Below, piece by piece: positions 25,231-36,880 of a stretch of DNA of 64,000 nt. The notes under the pieces are model-generated. The model ran no database searches. It worked only from the letters and a program-made list of their open reading frames with translations, and was not told the origin of the DNA. Position 1 is the first letter of the stretch. Each line of letters begins with the position of its first letter. A program made the translations under genes and the position numbers. The DNA lies in assembly GCF_002288925.2 (NCBI RefSeq), contig NW_022098001.1, positions 5,255,478-5,319,477 of the forward strand, written 5' to 3'. This DNA is from Delphinapterus leucas (Eukaryota > Chordata > Mammalia > Artiodactyla > Monodontidae).

Positions 25231-25740
25231 TTTGAAATGCTTAAGTTAGAATACCATAAAAGACTACGCCATTCCACACACTGAGGAAGACATTAAGATT
25301 TAAAGAGGCCATTAAGGACTCATCCTATAACTGAGAAGAGGGTAAATTGCTTACTTTTAGGCAGATGTGCTAACTTTCTGGGTCACTAAGTTTCTATTTA
25401 AGCAATTTACTAAAAGTAAGTTACTAAATGGATCCAGGTAGCTCAAAAAGGTTAATACCTGTTACTTCCTTCTAAGAAGTTAGCTATGCATCCCTTCCCT
25501 GCTCTGAGCAACCCCAGCCAAGTCCATCTACTGATGATAAGATATTAAGAATTATATTTACACAAACTAACCATTTGGACTGAACTTACATAGCTGACCA
25601 GAGCAGTTGTATAAGCTGCCTGATCACAGTGCACTTCTGCTACCCAGTTGCTACTGACTTGCCATGATATAATCACTCTTCCCTTCTTACCTTGTATTCT
25701 AAAAAGCTCATATGTAACACGGGAGAAAAGGGAAAAGAAT
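25231..25740. other. unassigned DNA
   Basis: Nothing recognisable, apart from a local near-repeat of ttactaa-type words around 25405-25430. Confidence 0.35.
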
Positions 25741-25744
25741 TAAG

Positions 25745-26110
25745 TCAATTTATGCTGGAACTGCACTCAGGAGTAGGGATACAAAGAGATTTAAAACATG
25801 AAAATGTCATGCCTGCTTTGGGGAGCTGTCATCCTATTTGAGGGTGAAGAGTTGGGGAAGGATGCCGATAGGAAACACATAAGCGATTATGTACAATGTG
25901 GTACATCCTATAAGAGTGATGCTTGCAGTGCATTCTGGGAAGAAGAGTGAGGAGTCCTGCCAGCTTTAGGGGAGAAGTGGGAGCAGCAGATATCTGAGCT
26001 CTGCTTTAAGGGGTTATTAGGAGGTCTCCAAGGGAGACAAGAGGAGAAAAAGCCTTCCAAACAGAGAGAGAGGTGCACGAACAAAGAAATGGTCTGGTTA
26101 GGAAATGGCA
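25745..26110 (-). repeat. L2 LINE fragment, degraded
   Basis: Reversed L2 blocks: ggagctgtcatcctatttga, aagtgggagcagcagata region and aaagccttccaaacagagag. Confidence 0.55.
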
Positions 26111-26129
26111 AGAATCGTGGAAATGCAGG

Positions 26130-26300
26130 ATAGAAAAAGACCTTAGAAATACTTTAATCCAAGCTGGGAATTTTATGGACCAAAAAACAAAAACGAGGCC
26201 ACAGGTTGTTAGGTGATATGTAGTTATACAATTAAGAATGGCGGAAAAACTAATCTTGAACCTGCATCTGTCTGACCTGTGTTAACTCTAATGTTCAGTC
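26130..26300 (-). repeat. probable MIR fragment
   Basis: Reversed MIR-like order: aaaacgaggccacaggttgt, then aaccttgcatct-like aacctgcatctgtctgacct. Confidence 0.5.
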
Positions 26301-26399
26301 TACCTCGATAAGCTGCATATTTCATAAAAGTTCAATGCAAAACCAAAGATTGGTAAGTGAATGCTAATCAATTGGACGGATGTTCCCCACCAGCTGTGT

Positions 26400-26812
26400 T
26401 CATTCATTCACTTACTCATTCACTCAACAAATATTTATTGGCATCGACTAGGTGCCAGATCTCTACTAGGAGATAGGAAGCTACCACTGCCATAGCAACC
26501 AAGACAGACAAAAACCAGGATTTCTCAGAAGTAACAAATTCATGGAGGGTTTATACAAGTAAATGGACAGTTAGAATTGGGTTAAGCGTCGTGGCAGGGG
26601 AAGTAGGGAGCGCTATGAAAGCACAATGCACTCAGGCTAATACCAGCACAGTTTGAGAATGAAGTGGCAAGGTGTTCCACAAAGAGGTAACAGCGTGCGT
26701 AAAGGCTCAAAGATGAACGAAGGTTCAAATATAAGAGAGTGCCATGCACAGAAGGAGAACTAAACTATGTTGGACTTTAAAGGACATATGAAGTATGGAA
26801 GTCTGATTGGCT
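26400..26812 (-). repeat. L2 LINE 3' end
   Basis: Starts cattcattcacttactcatt, actcaacaaatatttattgg, actaggtgccagatctctac and continues through ggtgttccacaaagaggtaa and taaaggctcaaagatgaacg. Confidence 0.8.
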
Positions 26813-26813
26813 T

Positions 26814-26863
26814 CCTTTATCCCTGTGCCACCCCTCAGCCTTTATCCCTGTGCCACCCCTCAG
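26814..26863. repeat. exact 25-bp tandem duplication
   Basis: Two identical adjacent 25-base copies (26814-26838 and 26839-26863), each starting cctttatccctgtgccac. Confidence 0.97.
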
Positions 26864-27095
26864 CCCATTTATCTTTCAAGTTGCAAATGACACACTACCG
26901 CCTCCCTTCCCTGACACCCTCAAACTGAGGTCCCTTTAGTACCATGGGCTTCTCTTCATTGTAGACTTCAATTGCTGGTTTATTATCTGGCTTTCTCACC
27001 CAACCGTAAGTTCCTTGAGGACAGGTACCATGTCCCGGTTTACTGCAGCCACTCCCATACCTTGTTCAGTGTCTTGCACAAATATTTGTGGAGTT
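26864..27095 (+). repeat. L2 LINE 3' end
   Basis: Contains atctttcaagttgcaaatga, taagttccttgaggacaggt and gttcagtgtcttgcacaaat, the L2 3' end in + orientation. It abuts a minus-oriented L2 at 26400-26812. Confidence 0.7.
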
Positions 27096-27104
27096 ACTGC
27101 ATGC

Positions 27105-27800
27105 ACATTGTGATAGACAGGAAAATGCCCGCAAAGATATCATAGTCCTGGGACTTCCCTGGTGGTCCAGTGGTTGAGAATCCACCTTCCGAAGCGGGGA
27201 GCATGGGTTCAATCCCTGGTCGGGGAATTGGGATCCCACGTGCCGCAGGACAGCTGAGCCCAGGTGCTGCAACTGGAGAGCCCATGCGCTCTGGAGCCCA
27301 CGTGCCGCAACTAAGACTCGATGCAGCCATAAATAAATACTTAAAAAAAAAAAAAAGGTATAATAGTCCTAATCACTGGAACCTGTAAATGTTACCTTAT
27401 GGGGAAAAGGGGTTTTAGCAGATGTTACTAAGTAACAATCTGGAGGTAAAGAGATTTCTCTGGCTTATCCAGGTGAGCCCTAACTGCAATCAGAAGTGTC
27501 CTTAGACATGCAGAGGGAGATCTGACTACAGACAGAAGAGAAGAAAGCCATGTGACCACAGAGGTAGAGACTGGAGTGATGCAGCCACAAGCCAAGGAAT
27601 ACCAGATGCCACCAGAAGGTGGAAGAGGCAAGGAATGGATGTTCCCCTAGAGACTTTGGAGGGAACACAGCCTTGCTGACTCCTTGATTTCAGCCAAGTG
27701 ATAATGATTTTGGACTTCCAGTCTCCAAAACTGTGAGAGAATAAACTTCTGTTGTTTAAGCCACCAAGTTTGTGGTAATTTGTTAAAGCGGTCACATACA
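27105..27800 (+). mobile_element. solo MaLR-type LTR interrupted by a SINE
   Basis: The series cctaatcactggaacctgta, ggttttagcagatgttacta, gagactggagtgatgcagcc, accagatgccaccagaaggt and ctgttgtttaagccaccaag is that of an MLT1-type LTR ending near actaatacaa. A CHR-related SINE sits at 27150-27356. Confidence 0.8.
27150..27356 (+). repeat. older CHR-related SINE inside LTR
   Basis: Starts gggacttccctggtggtcca, has ggttcaatccctggtcgggg and ends in aaataaata plus A run. Target duplication tatcatagtcct (27138-27149) versus tataatagtcct (27359-27370). Confidence 0.92.
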
Positions 27801-27949
27801 CTAATACAAACACTGCGATACACCTTTTCCCATAGAGATTGTTTTGATTTTGCTTCTGGCAATTAATTCCTTTGGACAGATTCCTAGAAATGGAATTATG
27901 GGTCAAAATATATGACCGTTTTTTCGCTCAATGAAGATTACTAAATTGA

Positions 27950-28154
27950 TTTTTTTTTTTTGCGGTACGCGGGCCTCTCACTGTTGCGGCCCCTCCCGTT
28001 GCGGAGCACAGGCTCCGGACGCGCAGGCTCAGAGGCCATGGCTCACGGGCCCCGCCACTCCACGGCATGTGGGATCTTCCCGGACCGGGTCACGAACCCG
28101 CGTCCCCTGCATCGGCAGGTGGACTCTCAACCACTGCGCCACCAGGGAGGCCCC
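27950..28154 (-). repeat. CHR-type SINE
   Basis: Short T run, reversed CHR body ending ggaggcccc, and the target duplication tactaaattgattt on both sides. Confidence 0.95.
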
Positions 28155-28625
28155 TACTAAATTGATTTCAAAAAACAATTTATATAAACACCAATATAGT
28201 AGGAGAATGTCTATTCACCATACCCTCTCCATCATTATTTTCGTAAATTCTGATGTATGCTATGTTGATATGCAGAAATAGCATTTCAATCTTGTTTTAA
28301 TTTACATTTCTTTGGTTGCTAATGAAGTCAAATATTTTGCCATATTTGTTTATCATTTTTTTTGCATATGTGAAGTTAGATTTTAGAGAGATTTGTATAT
28401 ATTCTTTCCTTAGTAAAGATATTAAACTTTTGTTTCTTAAAGGTGCTAAAAATATCTTACTCTATGGCTTGTCAGTTTATTTAGGAATTTGGTTTTTAAG
28501 GGGCTGTGCACTTTTAGCTACACAAATAAGACAAAACTGTTGACCTTTTCCATGGTGCTTTCTTCTTTTGCTTCTAAGCTTACAAAGTCCTCCCCTTTCT
28601 AGAAGCCTGATAAAAAGTGAATCCT

Positions 28626-28911
28626 GGGGCTTCCCTGGTGGCGCAGTGGTTGAGAATCTGCCTGCTAATGCAGGGGACACGGGTTCGAGCCCTGGTCTGG
28701 GAAGATCCCACATGCCGCGGAGCAACTAGGCCCGTGAGCCACAACTACTGAGCCTGTGCGCCTGGAGCCTCTGCTCCGCAACAAGAGAGGCTGCGATAGT
28801 GAGAGGCCCGCGCACCGCGATGAAGAGTGCTTCCCGCTTGCCACAACTAGAGAAAGCCCTCGCACAGAAACGAAGACCCAACACAGCCCTAAATAAATTA
28901 ATTAATTAAAA
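28626..28911 (+). repeat. long CHR-type SINE variant
   Basis: Starts ggggcttccctggtggcgca, has ggttcgagccctggtctggg, and unlike the ~200-base copies continues with cgcttgccacaactagagaa before an AAATAAATTAATTAATTAA tail. Flanks aaaagtgaatcct and aaaagagtaaatcct suggest a target duplication. Confidence 0.9.
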
Positions 28912-29335
28912 AGAAAAGAGTAAATCCTTTTTTCTTTTAGATTATCCATGAATTGACTTTATATTTAACCCTTCTGCCTGAAATTTACTTTTCTGTATGG
29001 TGCAGAGTAATTAAATTGACTGTTTTTTCACAGTATAACAATGCCAATTGTTGCATCATTTATTGACTGATCAGCTTGTTCTCCACTGCTTTGTTATGCG
29101 TCTTTTGTTATGTACTAAATTCTTATATATAATAGCATCTGTTTCTGGTCTGCATATTGTGCTTCTCTGATCCGACTGTCTATCATTGCATCAGTATCAT
29201 ACAGTCTTAAACACTGCATTTTGAAATTTGTTTTCAAACATGATAGGTCTCATCCCTATCCATATTACTTCTGTTTTTGAAGTATTTCTCTGCATTTTTA
29301 ATCTTTCAGTAACTTTTCAAAAAAACATTCTAAAA

Positions 29336-30004
29336 TAATTTTATATTCTTTTGAAACAAACTTACTCTCTAGTTTTCTCCACAACAAAAAATATAGTCAC
29401 AAATCCATAATAAGTGCTTAAACATACTAGCTGTTATTAATACCTCTAAACAACAACTTTCATAAAAACCCACTTTCTGTCTATCTGGTTTCTGTGCTAT
29501 GTAGAGTAGTTTTTGCTTTTGGCACTTAAAGAACAACCAAGTCTACGAATTATAGCCAGTCTTCTTTTAGTGAACAAAATTATTGCTAGCATCCCTCACA
29601 CGCAGGCACACACACACACATACTTGCTAAGTGGTATCTGTTTTAAAAGACTTTAAAATATATGATTAAAAGAGTGGTTCACCTCACAGTAGGCTGAACT
29701 GACCTAGAGTCTTTTACAGGACTCTTCTCAAGTTTCCAAAACTGCTGAGCTGTATTTGCCCCATAAGCCCTGAAACCACATGTGCACTTTAATAAAAATT
29801 AGGTTAATGGTGAAGTTTGTCTAGTGTGAGAAACCACTCACTTCTACATACTACTAAACATCTTGCAATAACTTTCAAACTCTAACTATGCGATATTGCT
29901 TATTAGAGATAGCTGATATCCTAGACTTCTCCTTATCATCTCTTGCCATCCAGGAGCAAAGCTAATTCTTAGGGACCACCTATTTGTGCAGTTAAATGTT
30001 ATTT
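29336..30004. other. unassigned AT-rich DNA
   Basis: A short CA run lies at about 29606-29620; otherwise nothing recognisable. Confidence 0.4.
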
Positions 30005-30870
30005 CTTCTACATTTATTTTTGTCTCCTATGAGCTAAGTGCTGGAATACAAAAATTAATTAGCAAGAGAAGTAGACAAGTAAACAACTACAATGGAACTC
30101 TGAGATAAGAGCTCACTTCCTTTCAGTGGAGTCAGCAGAAGTTTTTTATCTTGAGAATAAGGCAAGGTGGAAACCACAGGGATCCCTCTCCTAACCATAT
30201 TTAGTTTTCTTCGAAATAACTACTGCCACCTCCTATAAGGACAATACAATAGGACGCAAAGTATGACAATAAACTACAGATGAGATGATATTTAAGTTGG
30301 GCCTCAAAGAATAAGTAGGAGGATTTTTGTTTTGTTTTGTTTTTTAGTGTGGAAAAGAATGGGAGGCATTTTGGGAAAATGGAACATGAGGATGAGAGAG
30401 AACATGGAATGTTCTGGAAAAAAAAATCTACTCCAGGACAGCAAACGTGTAAAATGTCAGTTATAAACACATATGGAGAAGATAAGATATATCATAGAGG
30501 ATCAAGTCTTAAAAAATAAGTTGGAGATTGATTATGAAAATCCTTAAATGCATTTGGTCTCTATATTCTTGTCAATGAGAGTCATATTCGGCTCTAAAGT
30601 AAGAGAGTAAGGCAAGTCATTAGCCCAGCCCTTCTAGCTTTCACTGCCCTCACTTCACTAAACTATCACCGTCAAGGCCACAAGCAGTTTCCATGTGGCA
30701 GATAAGTGTTTTTAAAAGTGTTAAAAAATATAATGCTGATGGACATATAGAAGGTTGATTAGAGAGGAGTAAGACTTGTGGCAGCAGTACCATTTGGGAG
30801 ACTGTTCCCACAATTAAAGCATGAAACACGAAAGGTCTGAAAGAAGGAATTGGCAATGGTCTACTGATTC
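30005..30870 (-). repeat. degraded L2 LINE copy
   Basis: Reversed L2 order with cctatgagctaagtgctgga, gatatttaagttgggcctca, cattttgggaaaatgg and ggcagcagtaccatttggga. The series is weak but collinear. Confidence 0.5.
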
Positions 30871-30908
30871 TAAAATTATTTACAAAAAGAGATAAATCTG
30901 TGATTTGG

Positions 30909-31012
30909 AAAGGAAGGAAGGAAGGAAGGGAGGGAAGGAGGGAGGGAGGAAGGAAAGCAGGAGGTAAGGAGAGAGAGAAAAGGAACCAGAGGGAGGAAAG
31001 AAAGGAGAGACA
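30909..31012. repeat. GGAA-rich purine tract
   Basis: GGAAGGAAGG and GGGAGGGAGG arrays followed by GAGAGAGA and more GGAAAG, nearly pure purine on the + strand for about 100 bases. Confidence 0.93.
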
Positions 31013-31455
31013 GACTATAGGTAACCAGAGATGAAGGGTTTGATTGGGTTTGATTTTCAGGAAAACTTCACATAAAATTACATAAGGAGAGTAGCTTCTG
31101 CTTTTATAATTCTTAAAGACTATAACAGAAGAATTTCTGTAAGCAGACATTTGGGATTTGCCTTATGACACTAACGCTCACACAACTGAGAGAATTAAGG
31201 CTGTTCATTAAGGCTGGCAATCAGGGTTTTTCAGCTCTTGTGGATTTAATAACACTTAATTTGAAAATGCTTGTGCCAGAAAGACTGCATCTTCACAAAA
31301 ATCAAAAATCAAAAACATGAAATCATAGCGAATAAACAAGCACAAATATTTGATTAAATAGCTGAAGAAAAACAAAAACCTGAAGAAAACACTCCAGTGA
31401 TTCAGTATATCCAAATAAAACAATCAGGAAAATGCTGACTAGAATGCTTTGCAGG
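31013..31455. other. unassigned DNA
   Basis: Nothing recognisable seen. Confidence 0.4.
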
Positions 31456-31459
31456 ATGC

Positions 31460-32990
31460 TTTAAAGGATTCTTGGAAGAACTGTGGTTGTGCCTAATCTC
31501 ACCTTCTCTCCCAAAGTCTCAAAGAAAGAAGCATCCTTCTTGGTTTGGGTTAACCTCTCTGCCTGGGTTCCTGAGTCCATTTCCTCTCATCTCCAGGAAC
31601 TTGCTGTGAAGGTATTTCCTCTTTCTCCTGTATTTCAACATCTTGTTCTCTCCATAGGTTCCTTTCAGAAGGCTAAACCAGCTCAAGTTTCCATTTGAAA
31701 ATATTCACTCCTTGGCTTTTCACTCCACCAGTAATCTTTGTCCCTTCTCAGCAAGCTTCCCCAAAGAATAGTTTTTCTTCCCTTATTGATTCTTCAGTGA
31801 ACTCTAGTCAAGATTCTGCCCTTCCTACTCTGCTAACTCTGCTCTGGTAGAGGTCATCTTTGACATCCTAACACACTGATCTCTTTTTATTGGAAATCTT
31901 GGCCTCTGTGCATCACTTGACATCTTCCTGCATGGAACAACTCTTCCTTTGGTCAACTGGAAATAGCTCTCTTGAGTCCCATGCTACTAATCTTGCCACT
32001 CCCCTTGATTTATTTGCCATATCTCTTTCCTCTCTAGTCCTCTAATGGTGGTAATTGCCAGGGATGACTTCTCTATGGCTTTCCAATATTAACATCCTCC
32101 TATGTGATCTTATCAATTCCTGGAGCTACAAGAGCTTGACACCTACCTGCCGGTAACACCCAAATCCAATGCCTCTATATCAGACCTCCCTCCTGTTGTC
32201 CAGAAATACCAATTTTACTGCCTAGATTACTCACAGACATCTCAAAATCATCTCAAAGCTATATTCTATATTTGTTTTTCTTCTGAACTTTCCCCATTAT
32301 TAGTGAATAGCTGACCCTCTATCAGGTCGTTCAAGCCAGGAATCTAGGAATCAGTTTCGATTCCTCCCTGTCCTTTATTCCAATCCACAGCCAAGTCCTG
32401 TTGATTCTACCTTTTCAAAATCATTTTTCCAATCTGACTCCTTCTTTCCATCCTTGTGGCTACTGCCTTATTCAGTCCCTTAGAAACAGTTCTCTAAGGT
32501 TCTCCCTGCCTCCAGTCTAACGTCCCTTTTATCCGTCTACCGTGTTATGGTCAGAATGTTTTTTCTCAAACTGCAGTTCCTCTAAGCCCTGCTTCTTTAT
32601 ACTTCTGTGTCTGCTCACCCGCATGCCTTGGCCTGGAGTGTCTTAGCCCTTGTTTACTCACAGAGCATTTACTCACTTTTCAGGCACATTTCAAGGATGA
32701 CTTTTTCCGTGGAGATTTCCTAACCCTCCCAACCCCATAAAATTGATCACTCATCCCTATGCCTCCATCGCATCCTTTGCCGACATCTGCCATGCCACTC
32801 CGAATACTTCATTGCGCCGTAAAATAATTCTACAGGATTCTAAGTTCTTTGATGCCAGAACCTACTTTAGGTCCCTTGATGTCAGAACCAGAATGTATTC
32901 GTCCTTCTACTCCCAGCACAAACACACTGACAACAACATAAGCTTGCCGAATGAGAGAACAGCCCTTACAGTGTCAGGAGAATAAACCTC
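31460..32990 (+). repeat. long L2 LINE copy
   Basis: About 1.5 kb of collinear L2: tctgccttcctactctgcta-like 5' part, ttggaaatcttggcctctgt, tcacagacatctcaaaatca, tctaggaatcagtttcgatt, ccagtctaacgtccctttta, aagccctgcttctttatact, ccttggcctggagtgtctta, and a 3' end around ttctttgatgccagaac. The reading frame is broken many times. Confidence 0.8.
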
Positions 32991-33139
32991 TCACCAAAGA
33001 CAGCCCTTCTGGTCTAAAACTGGCAATAATGTAACACATTAAAAATACACTCATCAACATACATTCTTACCTCAAAATTTGATTCTGCCTCTAAACTATA
33101 ATACAATCCTAACTGTAACAATAATGAAATATTAAATGC

Positions 33140-33460
33140 TCATTGAATAATGTTTTCCAAGGCAGATGGCAAGCGTGGATTTTTATGATTGCCTGGAGAT
33201 ATGCTGTACAATCCAGTAAGGCCCTTCCAGTAACTGCAGCCCCTCTGCTGCTGCCCCACGTAGGAACACTGTGCCCTTGCCGACCTTCGAGTGCTTCCTC
33301 CGGCTACAGTTACACAACTGCGGGCCCTGAGCCACCCAGGTGCTGCTGGTGGATAAAGTGCAGACAGCAAAGAGCAGGGGCAACATTATTTTACATGGGC
33401 ACTCTGTGCTTTTCAAGGCATCCCTGGTCTGGAGTCAAGCTCACACCAGGATCCTACTGA
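33140..33460. other. unassigned GC-richer segment
   Basis: A locally GC-rich 300-base block (cagcccctctgctgctgccc, gccctgagccacccaggtgc) with open frames on both strands. I recognise neither a repeat family nor a gene; a degraded retrocopy or old repeat is possible. Confidence 0.35.
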
Positions 33461-33742
33461 AAATGTTATCCAGCACTCATGACCTTGCCTTACTTAACTT
33501 TCTCTTCCTTCCTCAATCTAGTTTGACTACCTGAATCCAACCCATTGCTTGCTCTGACTTTTAGTGCATTCTCAGGGTTAATTCCAGGAGGACATGTACC
33601 ACGTTCTATAAGCAAAGGGAGAGAGCAGCTAAGTAAGAGAGAATTCATTGAAATTTGGAAAGAATATTAAAAAAAAGAGCCAGAAATGGGGGTGCCCAGT
33701 TGCAGAGATCAGAGACCAAGATTTACAAGGAGCTACTTGCAG

Positions 33743-34230
33743 TGGTGACCATTTTGCAAAGTATAGAAATATCAAATCACAAGGTTGTGCACCAGGAACT
33801 AACATAGTGTTACAGGTCAATTATACTTCAACAAACGAACAAACTCATAGAAAAGAGATCAGGATCATGGTTACCAGAGGCAGGGGATGGGAAGAGGGGG
33901 AATTAGATGAAGGTGGTCAAAAGGTACAAACTTCCAGTCATAGGAGGAATCAGCACTAGGGATGTAATGTACAAATGATTAATATAATGAACACTGCTGT
34001 ACGTTATACGTAAAAGTTACGAGAGTAAATCCTGAGTTCTTATCATAAGGAAAAAGTTTTTTTTATTTTTCTTTTATTTTGTATCTGTTTGAGATGATGG
34101 ATGTTCCCTAATCATATCGAGGTAATCATTTCATGATGCATGTAAGTCAAATCATTATGCTGTACTTCTTAAACTTACACAGTGCTGTATGTCAGTCACA
34201 TCTCAATAAAACTGGAAGGAAAAAAAACCG
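33743..34230 (+). repeat. 5'-truncated L1 with target-site duplication
   Basis: L1 3' sequence (catggttaccagaggcaggg, ctgtatgtcagtcacatctc, aataaaactggaagg) ends in an A-rich tail at 34221-34227. It is flanked by identical 15-base copies of aggagctacttgcag at 33728-33742 and 34231-34245, which define a single truncated insertion. Confidence 0.92.
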
Positions 34231-34245
34231 AGGAGCTACTTGCAG

Positions 34246-36320
34246 ACACAGGCTAATCTCAGCTACAGTTCCTTGAGAAATCAAAGATAACATGATCCAA
34301 GGGGGAAATTCGCTGGGAAGCGCTTCAGAAGTAGAAAAATGTAGAGTAGATCTATCAGAACCAGGCAGAACATTACAGGAACTGGCCTAACCCCCAAGAA
34401 CAGACAGGTGTGGAGTCATTACAGGAGCCCCACTGTTGGACTCCCAAGCCTTTGCTTATGGGGCGAACACCCTGAAGCTGCAAGGGTGTTGGTGAAAATC
34501 AAAGCCAAGGTACATCAAACACCTTGCTTAGCATCCGGCACATACCACGTGGTTACTGTTCATACTGCTATTATTATCACACACTTGACCGCACAAGGTC
34601 ATCAGCCACTTTTTTCCTGGAGATTTACTTCAATTTGTTCAGCATTTTGCCACCTGAAGAAGCGTTTCATACTCTTTAAACCCTAAAATTTCATCATGTT
34701 CACTTTTCTTACAATTTTTTAAAGATGTTAATAGATTAGTCACTTTTTCCTAGGAAATTCCACTGTGGATCTTTCTCTGTGTAGAGAATTTTCTGGTATA
34801 CTCAGCCTTTCTCCAATATATTTAAACAATGTCACTGTGATTTTAAAATATGGTCCTCATTCTTTGGTGACTCCATTTTGCTTTGTTTTGATGATAAGTT
34901 CCCAGACTCTCTCTGGATACACATTCTCAACCTCAATGGGCCTCTTTTCCTCCACTTTGAACTTTAACTCTTGGAATTCCAACACTGATCCTCCTCACGC
35001 TCTGAAGAGTTGAGTTATATCTTGTTAGAGGCTTAGTAAAGTTTTAAAATATTATTTCTTAAATGGCTAAATATCCGGAATGGATCAATTCCAACACTTT
35101 TTCTACTAACATGCCAATGAACTGTAGCACGTTTGTTTCCTATAAACATACACCCAATATCACACATAAAATATATTTTATTAGCATATTTGATAAAACA
35201 AAGAGATGCATTTACAAGATGGATAATCTTACTGAAAATAATTGTCCTGTCATAAGAACGACATAAGGAACCAAATCAGCCTTTAAAATTTTGTTATACT
35301 GACACAAAGACACGTACACACATTTCAAAGAAGCTTAGAAGAGATCAACAAGGGAAACTGTGTTCAGTTTTCTTATGTTTGTGTTTTGAACTTCACAAAA
35401 TTGATTCTATTGACACAGAAACGAAAAGATCAGCAATGTTAACACACTCTGTGTCCTCAATAATTCTCAATTATAAATTTAGCAACACAGAATCCTTCAG
35501 ATGAGTAACTGCATTAATATTTTACCAAACATAGTCCTTTTTAAAAAATTGGTTATAATATTTGGACATTCTGAAGATTGAAATCTGAACTCCTTAAGAG
35601 TACACATTTCTTTGTTATTATTATTATTTTTTTTTGTCGGTCTCAAATTTTGCTCTTGTTCTGTGTGACAAGTGCATGAATGAGGGTAGAGTTTCTACCA
35701 GCCTGGACCCCGGCTACTGGAAATAGCACATTACCCAAATAACCAGGACTCAAATCAAGTGCCTAAACAATAATTCTTTTATTGCTAAAACATACTGTTG
35801 ATAGTAAATAGTTACACTCACTCCTAAAAAGAAAAGAGCTAGGAAGAACTTGGAGTTCAGAAATGGACTCTTTTATGTTCTTACAAACTTGCAACTCTGG
35901 ATTACAAACTTCATAGCATTATATTAATGAAGTCATGATTGCTTGCATTTCAAATGTTGAAAAAGCGGACCAAAATGTTTAGTCTATTGAACATGGAGAA
36001 AAGAGAACAAGAAAGATGTAGACTTAAAAGGTTACACTTATTTCACAGATTAAAAAATATCTTTGCAATTGCTAGTGACATTTGTTTTCAAAGAGCAACC
36101 CAATTTCTGATTTCTACACGCTTGGTTGGACTGTCTTTTATTAGTTTCTCAACGGTCCACAGTTATCTTTCATGGTATGAAATGGTTCTTCAGTGCTCTT
36201 AATGGGTTTCCTCTGCATCCCTCACTTGCATTCACTTCCTTTAAGTTTTATATACAGTAAATACTTAGAGTTCTCACTACACAGCTCTCATATCTTTCAA
36301 GAGCCTTTAAAAAATAATTT
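34246..36320. other. long AT-rich stretch without features
   Basis: No gene, SINE or firm repeat over about 2 kb; a T-rich run lies near 35618-35636. Confidence 0.45.
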
Positions 36321-36324
36321 TTAC

Positions 36325-36465
36325 TACTCTTGTTAAAACCATGAAACTTGAACCTACAAGACCCAATTTTGTCACTTACCAGCTTTGTAAACATGAACAA
36401 ATCACAGCTCTCTCTGAATCTCAGTTTCTTCCTCTGTAAAATGTGAATCATAATGACACCTCCCT
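36325..36465 (+). repeat. MIR SINE
   Basis: Contains ttttgtcacttaccagcttt, atctcagtttcttcctctgt and aaaatgtgaatcataatgac. Confidence 0.85.
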
Positions 36466-36474
36466 TCCTTATGC

Positions 36475-36650
36475 AACCTCCACCAGAAACTGGTTGTTTG
36501 ATTTGGGTGCATTACTTAACCTCGCTGAGCTTCCATTTCCTCTTTTACAAAAAATTAAGGGTAATAATATTACCTATCTCATAAAGCTGTTTAAGGATTA
36601 AATGAGATATTACATACCAGATATATGAAATTGGTACACGGCAATTGTTT
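36475..36650 (+). repeat. MIR SINE
   Basis: Contains gcattacttaacctcgctga, gggtaataatattacctatc and ctgtttaaggattaaatgag. Confidence 0.85.
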
Positions 36651-36699
36651 TAAAAAATGTCAGTTCTGGTTATTGTTGAAAAGATAAAATGAATTAGTG

Positions 36700-36880
36700 T
36701 ATGCAGCATGACAGAGTTGAAAGAGGAAGGACTTCAGAGTTCAACAAACTTGGGTTCAAATCATGCTCTCCCATTTATTGTCTGTGACATCTTACATAAG
36801 TCACTCCACCACTCTAAGCCTTAATTGCAAGATTCAAAATTATAAATATTAACAGTAGTAGGCATAAAGGGCAGCATGAG
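36700..36880 (+). repeat. MIR SINE
   Basis: Contains ttcaacaaacttgggttcaa, catgctctcccatttattgt and ctccaccactctaagcctta. Confidence 0.8.

Larger units (their letters stand above)
27815..29335 (+). repeat. L1M LINE 3' region interrupted by two SINEs
   Basis: Contains tcctagaaatggaattatgg, tttaatttacatttctttgg, cctcccctttctagaagcct, attgactgatcagcttgttc and atgataggtctcatccctat in L1M order. CHR SINEs interrupt it at 27950-28154 and 28626-28911. Confidence 0.75.

Noticed and set aside
30650..31150. 166-codon minus frame rich in Ser/Leu/Pro
   Set aside because: It runs through the GGAA purine tract and a degraded L2; repeat-derived composition, no domain.
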